This document shows, in pieces, positions 48,695 to 55,154 of a stretch of DNA of 55,154 nucleotides; position 1 is the first letter of the stretch, and the number at the start of each line of letters is the position of its first letter. The notes below the pieces were generated by a model. It was not told where the DNA came from. It made no database searches and saw only the letters and a list, made by a program, of their open reading frames with translations. The position numbers were made by a program, and so were the translations under genes. Origin of the DNA: CAZJHX01 sp964545715 (GTDB lineage: Bacteria > Myxococcota_A > UBA9042 > GCA-2863065); the NCBI GenBank assembly GCA_964545715.1, contig CAZJHX010000067.1, forward strand, positions 1-55,154, written 5' to 3'.

Positions 48695-51600
48695 ATGGCA
48701 GCTGATCTGAGACGGTTAGCGGCGGCCCTGCTGGTCGTCGCCTGCGGGTCCGAGCCGGCGCAGGAGGTCCCTGATGCGGGCGGAATCGCCGACGTGGCGG
48801 TCGGTGATGCAGCCGACACCACCGTCATCGGTGACACCGGCCTCCCCGATCCTCAAGACACGGGCGGCGACCCACCTGACACCCCGCCCGTGGATGCGCC
48901 GGACATCGTGGTCGACGCGTGCGGCCAGGAGTGCGACGTCGACGCCCCCTGCCCCGTGAAATGGGATTGTCTCGAGGCGCAGTGGCCCACTGGGATCAAA
49001 GGCGTGTGCGTACCGGCGACCGAGGCCTGCGACTGCATGCTGTCGCTTGCGGGCGCGGGCGCCATCTTCAAGTGCAGCAAGGAGAACGAACACGGCTCCT
49101 GCGGCGGCGTGCTGTTGTGCAACGGCGGCCAGGCGGACTGCGTAGCTGCGGACCCCGAACCCGAGATCTGCGACGACAAGGACAACAACTGCGACGGCGA
49201 CATCGACGAGGGCTTTGCCGACAAGGGCAGCGCGTGCGACGGCGGCCTGGGTGCCTGCGCGGCGGCCGGGACGGTGACCTGCGCCGCGGACGGGCTGGCC
49301 ACTCAGTGCACGGGGGCAGCTCCGCTCGATTGCGACGACGGGCTCGTCTGCACGACGGACGACTGCGACACAGCGACCGGCTGCACCCACACGTTGGTGC
49401 CGGGCGCGTGCGTGATCGACAAGACCTGCGTCGTGCAGGACCAGGTCAACGCCGCCGACGGCTGCCTGGCGTGCGTGCCGGCGCAGAGCACCACCGAGTG
49501 GTCGCTGGTCGCCAAGCCGGGACTTGCGGACCTGTGCGACGACGCCGTGGACAACGACTGCGACGGCGAGACCGACGGCCCGGAGTGCGTGGGCGTGCCC
49601 GAGACCGCCGGCGGCGCGGCGGTCCGCTTTGTCACGACCGCCGGCGTGGTCACCAACCTCGTGACGGACAACGGTGACGGTACCTACTCGACCACGTTGG
49701 CCGCTCTCTCGGTCCCAAACATGGTCGGCGAGCTCTCTCTGACAGGCTACAACATCACGTCTGCGCCCATCGCGGTGCAGATCGGCGGCCAGGCCCCCGC
49801 CAAAGTGGACGTGATCCGTGTTCGCGACATCCTCTACGTCGATCAGGCGCAGGCCGAGCTGGTCATTCAGGTGACCGACGCGCTGGATCGCCCCGTCACA
49901 TCGGGCACGCAGGTCACAGCGGACTTTGCGCACCCCGCGTCCAGTGACTCCGCAGCGTGTGAGACCGATGCCCTGGGCCGCTGCACTATCGCCTGGACGG
50001 CGCCGCCGGTGCTCTTTGGCGCCTCGGACTTTGTCGTCGTCACGGTGACGGCCGGCACAGTCACGGCCTCCACATTTCTGGCCGTGCAGAAGGCGCCGCC
50101 GCAGCTGATCATCGACTCGCCGGGCGGCGGCACGGTGCTGCCCTCGTCCCCGCTCTTTCCCGGCGACGAGGTCGTCGTCCCGGTCCTGGTCAACACCGGG
50201 GGCACGCAGGCGGGCAGCTATGACATCCACATCGAGTTCGACAACACGCGGCTGGAGGCGACCGGATTCAGCAACGGCACGTGCCCGAGCTTTGGCCTGC
50301 CTATCAGCAATCTGGGCATCAACGCCCAGGAGACCGGCGTACTGAAGTTCAACGCGATCAACACCGAGGTCACGCATGCCTGCGCGACGGGGACGAAGGT
50401 GCACCTGGCCGATGTCATCTTTACGGTCAAGGCCGGTTTGACCCCGGACACGGCGATCGGCGCGCTGCTGTCGCCGCTGCTCAAGGACCTGTTCTCGGTC
50501 AGCCTGGCCACCATCGCCAGCGACAAGCCCTTCAACGTGGTCGATCACAGCGGGATCGGAGTGCCGGGGCAGGTGCTGATCTGGGGCCGCTCGCTCAAAG
50601 GCTTCTTCACCCGGCCGAGTGCGTACCAGTTGATACACCGGCAGGGCCTGGAGGCCGCCCCAAGCGCGCAGCTGATCTCCGACGGCTTCTACCGGGACTA
50701 CACAACGGCGCTGCTGAGCCCGGATGGACTGGTGATCGACAGCAGTGAGCCGCTGGCGGCGATCGTGAGCGAGGACGGCGTGATCAGCGTGGGCTCGCAG
50801 CCCGGGACCGCGGTGTTGACGACCCAGGGAGCCGGCTTCACCGCCCAGGCCACGGTTGTTGTGATGCAATTGAGCGGTATCGGGCTGGCGGTGTCGGACG
50901 ACGACCTGTCAGCCATCGAGTTGACGCCCGGCATCTTGCAGACCGCTGTATTCAGCGCCACGGCCACGTACGTCGATGGCGCGGGCGGCGGCTTCGATGA
51001 AGACGTGACCGACCTCGTGACGGTGACGCCGACAGGCGACCTGACCTGGGACGCGGACGCGGCCCTGCTGAGCGCGGTGGGTCCGGGTGGGCAGCAGGGC
51101 GTCAACGTGCACGGTATCGACGGCCTGCTCGGGCAGCTGGCGCTGACGGTGTCGCCTGAGACCACGGCCGCAGTGGCCGCCTTGACCGTCGTGGCGCCGT
51201 GCACGTTGAAGATGAAGAGCTTTGCCGCCGAGCCAAGCGTCGACCCGGGGCATGTGACGGCGACGGGCCTGGTGGCGGCGACGCTGGAGACCCCGGGCGC
51301 AGCCTGCCACGCGGAGGTGTACGCGGAGTTTGAGGACGGCACGCGCATGCGGATCACCGAGCAGCCCTCCGTAACGGTGACATCGCTGGATCCGGAGGTG
51401 ATCACGGTCACCGATGGGGCGCTGTCGGCGGTGGCCGAAGGCGACGCGCGCATCCGCGCTGTGTGGGCGATCGATGACGTCATGATCGGCGCGGGACAGC
51501 GGGTTGTGACGGTCGGGCTACCCGCGGCGACCGGGCTGAAGGTCGCGCCGCTGTCCGCCACGCTGGCGCTGTCGGCAGACGATCCCGCAGTCACGCTGAA

Positions 51601-52939
51601 AGGGCTGCCGGACAGCGCTCAGCTCTCGGTGATCGTCAGCCTGGATGACGGGACCGAGCAGGACCTGACGGCGGATGCGGCGACCAGCGTCGAGAGTGAT
51701 CCCCCGGGCATGGTGGCGGTCGCGCCGGACGGTGCGATCACGGCCACCGGCGCCGCGACCGGAGAGGTGACGCTGACAATTGCGACCGCGCTGTATCCCG
51801 AGCTGGATCCGGTCGACATAGTGGTCAACATCGTCGGTCTGTCGGAGCTGACGGCCGGCATCTACGAGCCCTTTACGCCGATCCCGCCTCGGGTGGAGGA
51901 GTTGCAGCTGTCCCCGATCGAGGACACGGACGTGTGGCAGGACGCGGTGTTTGAAGCGCGGCTGCTCTTCAGCGACGGCAGCGAGCTGGACGTGACCACC
52001 GACGCCGGGCTGAGCGTGGTCGCGCTGACGGCCGGCACCGATGAGCCGACCGAAGACGTGATCGCGATCGACGTGATGTCGGCGGCAATCTCCGCAGTGG
52101 ACACCGGCGTTGTCGACGTGCGCTTCACCTGGGACGGGGCGGAGGTGACGCTGGACGGGTTTGAGGTGACCGACGATGCGGTTGACCTGACCAAGCTGCT
52201 GGGCGCGGTCACGAGCGGGCCGACCTTCAGCGGAATCACCGAGGTAGGCACCACGGCCATGAAGGTGACGGCCGTGCTGGCAGACGGAACACGACGCAAG
52301 CTGCACGGCGACGATGCGATCGAGGGCCTCTTGAAGTTTGTGTCCAGTGAGCCGGACGCGGCGTCGATCGACCCGGACGGCATCGCGACCATCCTGGCCA
52401 ACGGCTCCACGGCGTTCATTGCCACCCTGACGCCGGCGCTGGATGGTGGTGCGCCGTTCATCGCCCCGCTGACCGTCGGCGCCACCACCAACCTGATGCC
52501 GGACTGTGGAGACGTCGATATGGGCGAGACCAGCGGACCCACGTTTGCGGCGGCCAAGGTGGGCGCCGAGATCGTGATCCAGGGTCGGCTGAACACGTGT
52601 GACGCCGCGCTGGGCGGGTTTGATGTGGCGATCAGCTACGACCCGACGATTCTGACAGCCACAGGCGCTGTCGGCGATCCGGCGCTGGGCGGGCTGGTCG
52701 TGGCGGACACCCAGACCACGCCGGGCACGGTGCTGATCAACGGCACTCTGAGCCCGCTGGACGGCGCCAAGAAGGGCGATCAGCTGCCGATCTTCACCAT
52801 CACGTTTACGGCGGATGCGGCGGGGACGTCGCCGCTCGGGGGCGAGGTGAAGCAGGCGGTGGGGCTGGACGGCGTCACGCCCATCGGCACGCCCGGCCCT
52901 GTCGTGGCGGGCGACGCGGACCTGACGGTCAGTCTATGA
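48695..52939 (+). CDS. Large surface lipoprotein with MopE-like, Big-like and cohesin-like domains
   Basis: 1414 residues. Lipobox VVAC follows a short signal. After an Asp/Thr/Pro-rich linker there are Cys-rich segments with two MopE-type metal-binding motifs (EICDDKDNNCDGDIDEGF and LCDDAVDNDCDGETDG). A cohesin-like beta sandwich (residues about 485-610, GDEVVVPVLVNTGG...) follows, then several Big-like immunoglobulin repeats and a second cohesin-like domain at the C-terminus (about 1285-1414). Such mosaic proteins are envelope adhesins or scaffolds. The tail overlaps the selenoprotein gene by 11 bases on the opposite strand. Confidence 0.82.
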   Translation: MAADLRRLAAALLVVACGSEPAQEVPDAGGIADVAVGDAADTTVIGDTGLPDPQDTGGDPPDTPPVDAPDIVVDACGQECDVDAPCPVKWDCLEAQWPTGIKGVCVPATEACDCMLSLAGAGAIFKCSKENEHGSCGGVLLCNGGQADCVAADPEPEICDDKDNNCDGDIDEGFADKGSACDGGLGACAAAGTVTCAADGLATQCTGAAPLDCDDGLVCTTDDCDTATGCTHTLVPGACVIDKTCVVQDQVNAADGCLACVPAQSTTEWSLVAKPGLADLCDDAVDNDCDGETDGPECVGVPETAGGAAVRFVTTAGVVTNLVTDNGDGTYSTTLAALSVPNMVGELSLTGYNITSAPIAVQIGGQAPAKVDVIRVRDILYVDQAQAELVIQVTDALDRPVTSGTQVTADFAHPASSDSAACETDALGRCTIAWTAPPVLFGASDFVVVTVTAGTVTASTFLAVQKAPPQLIIDSPGGGTVLPSSPLFPGDEVVVPVLVNTGGTQAGSYDIHIEFDNTRLEATGFSNGTCPSFGLPISNLGINAQETGVLKFNAINTEVTHACATGTKVHLADVIFTVKAGLTPDTAIGALLSPLLKDLFSVSLATIASDKPFNVVDHSGIGVPGQVLIWGRSLKGFFTRPSAYQLIHRQGLEAAPSAQLISDGFYRDYTTALLSPDGLVIDSSEPLAAIVSEDGVISVGSQPGTAVLTTQGAGFTAQATVVVMQLSGIGLAVSDDDLSAIELTPGILQTAVFSATATYVDGAGGGFDEDVTDLVTVTPTGDLTWDADAALLSAVGPGGQQGVNVHGIDGLLGQLALTVSPETTAAVAALTVVAPCTLKMKSFAAEPSVDPGHVTATGLVAATLETPGAACHAEVYAEFEDGTRMRITEQPSVTVTSLDPEVITVTDGALSAVAEGDARIRAVWAIDDVMIGAGQRVVTVGLPAATGLKVAPLSATLALSADDPAVTLKGLPDSAQLSVIVSLDDGTEQDLTADAATSVESDPPGMVAVAPDGAITATGAATGEVTLTIATALYPELDPVDIVVNIVGLSELTAGIYEPFTPIPPRVEELQLSPIEDTDVWQDAVFEARLLFSDGSELDVTTDAGLSVVALTAGTDEPTEDVIAIDVMSAAISAVDTGVVDVRFTWDGAEVTLDGFEVTDDAVDLTKLLGAVTSGPTFSGITEVGTTAMKVTAVLADGTRRKLHGDDAIEGLLKFVSSEPDAASIDPDGIATILANGSTAFIATLTPALDGGAPFIAPLTVGATTNLMPDCGDVDMGETSGPTFAAAKVGAEIVIQGRLNTCDAALGGFDVAISYDPTILTATGAVGDPALGGLVVADTQTTPGTVLINGTLSPLDGAKKGDQLPIFTITFTADAAGTSPLGGEVKQAVGLDGVTPIGTPGPVVAGDADLTVSL

Positions 52940-53273
52940 GCTGCAGCAGGTTTTCGACGGGGCGACCGACCACCGCGCGCCCGTTGAGCACACCGATGGG
53001 GCGCTGCAGAAGTGTGGGGTGGGCGGCCATATGGGCCAGCAGAGCCTCGGTCGGCTCATCACCGGTCAAGCCCAGCTCTTTGTAGGCCTTGTCGTTTTTA
53101 CGCAGGACCTTCTTGAGGTCCACGCCGAGCATCGTGATCACCTCGCCCAGCTCACGGACCGAGAGCGGCTCTTTGGTGTACTCCCGATAGCGATACTCGA
53201 CGCCCTTCTGTTCCAGCAAGGCGACCGCCTTGCGACACGTCGATCACGTGCGTTTGCAGATCAGCTCTAACAT
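52929..53273 (-). CDS. ArsC/Spx-family selenoprotein (UGA-encoded Sec in a UxxC site)
   Basis: 114 residues if codon 10 (TGA at 53246-53244) is read as selenocysteine. It then reads MLELICKRTUSTCRKAVALL and continues in frame into a typical ArsC/Spx body (YREYTKEPLSVREL, then LQRPIGVLNGRAVVGRPVENL). The UGA falls exactly on the first Cys of the CxxC redox site of this family, with Cys13 as partner. The ATG at 53273 is preceded by GGAAGG five bases upstream. A hairpin with a GGUC loop begins 10 bases after the UGA. Translation without Sec would give only nine residues, so a normal gene finder starts too late. The function is probably a thiol/selenol oxidoreductase or arsenate reductase; substrate unknown. 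Confidence 0.85.
53216..53233 (-). promoter_or_regulatory. Candidate bacterial SECIS hairpin
   Basis: On the minus strand, GCAAGGC, loop GGTC and GCCTTGC form a perfect 7-bp stem with a four-base loop. The stem starts 10 bases and the loop 17 bases after the UGA. Bacterial SECIS elements need an apical-loop G shortly after the UGA, within about 16-37 bases; the fdhF loop contains GGUCU. The match is close. Confidence 0.75.
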
Positions 53274-53446
53274 CTCAACCTTCCGTTATTATGTGTATAT
53301 TTTGGCCAGAAACAAGCCATTGGCCGATTCTTGTATCTGTACAGGGTAAATACCGGCTAATTCGGGCCGCGCATGAAGAGAGCACTGCGCCGGAATCTAG
53401 AGTTCCTTCGCTTTCGCAGTTAGATACTTTTCGGCTTCGGTGAGAT
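53274..53446. other. AT-rich intergenic boundary region
   Basis: 173 bases of much lower G+C than the DNA to the left. It carries the ribosome binding site of the selenoprotein (CCTTCC on the plus strand, 53279-53284) and a TTGGCC direct repeat near 53301-53325. No integrase, tRNA or attachment-site repeat was recognised. It marks the edge of the compositional change. Confidence 0.5.
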
Positions 53447-53791
53447 TCAGCGTTCATCGGCGTTGCGAGCATAACGCCCCTTCTTCGCGCCCTCAATGTC
53501 GCTGATGGTTGCCAGGATCTTTTGATAGATCTCTTTTCGTAGCTTTTGGACCAGTGCCTTTAGGTCGATTCCTTCTTTCAGCACTTCACCATCAAAAGAA
53601 TTCAAAACAATCGGTAGGACTGCTTCTGTAACGCCGTTGGCTAGTGCGCATAGGTCGTTGCCTATGATGGATCTGCGAGCCTTGTTAGACCTGCTCTGAC
53701 GCTCTCGCTTGGACTTGATCGCCTTGTACTCTTCGCTAGATTCTAGTTGCTCAGTGACCATACGCTTGAGCTGGTTGTACGTAACTTTCAT
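53447..53791 (-). CDS. Small hypothetical protein of the right-end island
   Basis: 114 residues, highly charged and helical (MKVTYNQLKRMVTEQLESSEEYKAI...), starting at the ATG at 53791 that overlaps the stop of the upstream gene by four bases (ATGA). No family recognised. The low G+C and codon use are unlike the rest of the window. Confidence 0.65.
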   Translation of the reverse strand: MKVTYNQLKRMVTEQLESSEEYKAIKSKRERQSRSNKARRSIIGNDLCALANGVTEAVLPIVLNSFDGEVLKEGIDLKALVQKLRKEIYQKILATISDIEGAKKGRYARNADER

Positions 53792-54036
53792 TCCTTCCCT
53801 CCTACGACTTCTGCTAGCAAATCGAACAGCTCTGCATTGCTGTTGGCGTAGGGGAGCCTGTTGGTCATTATTCCATTGAACCGCTTTAGGTTGGATTCCA
53901 ACAGAAGCTGAAACAACGCATGACGCGATAGCCTAAAGCCGGTCTTTTCTTCGGCAGCATCAAGCAGGCCATGCGCTACGCCTACCTCTTCGGGGTCAAG
54001 CCAAACGGTGAAGCTCTTTGTCTTCTCATTACTCAT
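53788..54036 (-). CDS. Small hypothetical protein (possible DNA-binding, plasmid-type)
   Basis: 82 residues from the ATG at 54036; AAGGAG lies nine bases upstream, so the longer start at 54084 is not used. TKSFTVWLDPEEVGVAHGLLDAAE begins with a strand-helix that could be a ribbon-helix-helix-like element, and SRHALFQLLLESNLKRF is a helix. Translationally coupled to the next gene. Function not assigned. Confidence 0.6.
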   Translation of the reverse strand: MSNEKTKSFTVWLDPEEVGVAHGLLDAAEEKTGFRLSRHALFQLLLESNLKRFNGIMTNRLPYANSNAELFDLLAEVVGGKE

Positions 54037-54132
54037 TTTCAATTTCTCCTTCTGAAATCTGGTCTTGGATACACCGGTATCCAAGGACTCAATCAGCCTT
54101 CAACGCGAATACCCGCAACGTGTAGCTGGGTT

Positions 54133-54177
54133 AGCTCAAGCTCCGCTGGTCAAGCGGTGCCACTGCGAAGCTGAGCT
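54133..54177. repeat. Compound inverted repeat next to the Rep-like gene
   Basis: An outer arm AGCTCA (54133-54138) pairs with TGAGCT (54172-54177); an inner stem CCGCT (54143-54147) pairs with AGCGG (54153-54157) with a five-base loop. It overlaps the 3' end of the Rep-like gene. It could be a replication or transfer origin of the island, or a chance palindrome. Confidence 0.35.
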
Positions 54178-54612
54178 GTATGGACAACAATTTTTTTTGC
54201 AGCTTCGTCGGTGGCGTGGACAGGCGCAGTAAACCGACCAGTCGCTATGGCCGTTCGCAGCATAGACAACGCCAAGGCGATCGGCGTCGTATGGCTCTAC
54301 AACAGCGTTGGAGCCGTGCTGGAAAATGGACCATGCTGATTGCACGTCCGCGCAAGGTATTGGCTCAGCTCCATAAGACAGGAACGCATGAAAATGCGTT
54401 GTCTCAGGATATCTCAGCGGCTGCGAGTCAAGGAAGTCCCAAGCCAAAACATGGCTCTTGGTTGTCCGCGCTAGCTCTCTGAGTACAAAATACTCAAAGG
54501 CTCGCTGAGCCTGGCGCGCTCCTACATCAAATCTGAAAGTGAAATGCCCGATCTGATGGATCGACCCGAACTGGTCGAGAAATGACTTCCATTGCTGTCC
54601 TGTGCCTACCAC
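54136..54612 (-). CDS. Candidate HUH-type replication initiator/relaxase-like protein
   Basis: 158 residues from a GTG at 54612. It has IGHFTFRFDVGARQAQRAFE (motif like TLTFR of Rep proteins), THFHAFLSYG (HUH metal motif) and VVEPYDADRLGVVYAANG (where related proteins have the Tyr-containing GAxYVxKY motif). This order is that of a family of plasmid Rep-like HUH proteins, but similarity is weak and the last 30 residues look unrelated. An A8 run (near 54189-54196 on the plus strand as T) lies just before that tail, so a frameshift is possible. Low G+C. Confidence 0.5.
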   Translation of the reverse strand: MVGTGQQWKSFLDQFGSIHQIGHFTFRFDVGARQAQRAFEYFVLRELARTTKSHVLAWDFLDSQPLRYPETTHFHAFLSYGAEPIPCADVQSAWSIFQHGSNAVVEPYDADRLGVVYAANGHSDWSVYCACPRHRRSCKKNCCPYSSASQWHRLTSGA

Positions 54613-54664
54613 ATAAGTAAGTAGTAGCTAGAACTGCAAAAGGCTGCAGAGAAGCTCGCTTCGC

Positions 54665-55153
54665 CTACTTCCCAAACAACTTCTTGGCCTTGCGGACTCC
54701 CTTGGCAACAGTCTCTTCTTCGCCACCACCGCCCATATTAGAAACAATAGCAACCGCCCCGATCACCCAAGCATCCTGATGATCGATGAAACAAAGGGTC
54801 GTAGCCCACAAGTGGCTATCCTCCGAATCCATGTAGTCGGCACCACTCAGACACCGATGGGCCTGCTTACCCTTCCACTTGTTCAGGACGCTCTTCACCG
54901 GCGCTCCCACACGTTCTTCGGTGTTCTCATCGAGCACGCTTGAACGCTTCCCATCCTTGCACCACGAATCGAGAATCTTGTACACCGCGCCGCGCGCCTT
55001 GCCGCCCTCTAGATGTTTATTCGTCGCCGATGCGCCGGTTGTCCAATCGGTCAAGAACAGGCCCTTACCTGAGTCGACGATCGTCCCGACCTTCCCGTAG
55101 TCGGCTTTTTTTTTAATGTTTATGTGATGATCGATATCTACACTGAACTCAGC
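54665..55153 (-). CDS. Hypothetical protein, 5' partial at window edge
   Basis: The frame is open to the right end of the window. It reads AEFSVDIDHHINIKKKADYG and then GTIVDSGKGLFLTDWTTGASATN, so at least 162 residues, with the true start beyond the window; the internal TTG at 55054 is not a likely start. It ends KGVRKAKKLFGK. A Gly-rich stretch (NMGGGGEEETVAKG) precedes the basic C-terminus. No family recognised. The low G+C matches the island. Confidence 0.6.
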   Translation of the reverse strand, partial: AEFSVDIDHHINIKKKADYGKVGTIVDSGKGLFLTDWTTGASATNKHLEGGKARGAVYKILDSWCKDGKRSSVLDENTEERVGAPVKSVLNKWKGKQAHRCLSGADYMDSEDSHLWATTLCFIDHQDAWVIGAVAIVSNMGGGGEEETVAKGVRKAKKLFGK

Positions 55154-55154
55154 T

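Noticed and set aside
48716..50869. Long minus-strand frame opposite the large surface lipoprotein
   Set aside because: Antisense artefact of high G+C; the plus frame has a lipobox, MopE motifs and a cohesin-like domain.
53019..53270. Plus-strand frame opposite the selenoprotein gene
   Set aside because: No similarity or RBS; the minus strand encodes a recognisable ArsC-family protein.
54121..54180. tRNA-like sequence (GGTTAGCTCAAG...)
   Set aside because: It recalls a D-arm but no anticodon arm, T-arm (GTTCGA) or acceptor stem can be placed.

Overview
GC-rich (by eye about two-thirds G+C), densely coded chromosomal DNA of a Gram-negative bacterium, most likely a myxobacterium-like lineage (Myxococcota or a close relative). 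This is inferred from gene content: many lipoproteins with Cys/Asp-rich repeats, MopE-like and EGF-like modules, an anchor resembling MYXO-CTERM, OmpA porins with thrombospondin-3 repeats, Ser/Thr kinases fused to AAA and histidine-kinase modules, and a TPR-CHAT protein. No rRNA, tRNA or CRISPR was recognised. One 10-N scaffold gap lies inside a giant kinase gene (32308-32317).

Layout. 1-2 kb: UDP-sugar dehydrogenase and epimerase pair (surface polysaccharide precursors). 2.3-3.2 kb: frameshifted DUF222/HNH endonuclease. 3.2-8.5 kb: secreted TPR-CHAT protein and a trypsin-like lipoprotein with four Cys-rich C-terminal repeats. 8.5-14.2 kb: YdiJ-type FAD/Fe-S dehydrogenase coupled to a lipid kinase, with a divergent acyl-CoA synthetase. 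14.2-15.7 kb: RAYT-like Y1 transposase and a PhyH-type dioxygenase. 15.7-19.6 kb: overlapping run of an L,D-transpeptidase lipoprotein, an HtrA-like lipoprotein lacking the catalytic His and Ser, and an MFS transporter. 19.6-26.1 kb: unknown protein, acyl-CoA dehydrogenase-like protein, GH114-like lipoprotein, exonuclease III, small His-rich lipoprotein, methyltransferase, SGNH-hydrolase lipoprotein.

26.2-36.5 kb is a signalling block: receiver-adenylate cyclase, a giant Ser/Thr kinase-AAA-GAF-histidine kinase, a Ser/Thr kinase-receiver-degenerate cyclase, and on the opposite strand an FHA-AAA+ protein without the GAFTGA loop followed by a papain-like candidate. 36.5-52.9 kb is dominated by envelope proteins: a nine-unit Cys/Asp repeat protein coupled to an OmpA porin, YaaA, an LtaS-like membrane phosphotransferase, an Ala-rich heptad lipoprotein, an EGF-repeat lipoprotein, a receiver/J-like protein with its partner, and a 1414-residue lipoprotein with cohesin-like domains.

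The strongest new signal is at 52929-53273 on the minus strand. It is an ArsC/Spx-family gene whose first redox-active cysteine codon is an in-frame UGA, with a perfect 7-bp hairpin with a GGUC loop starting 10 nt downstream. This is the expected layout of a bacterial selenoprotein and its SECIS element. To its right (about 53.3 kb to the end) base composition drops sharply and a set of small minus-strand genes, including a candidate HUH-type replication/relaxase-like protein, suggests an integrated mobile element.
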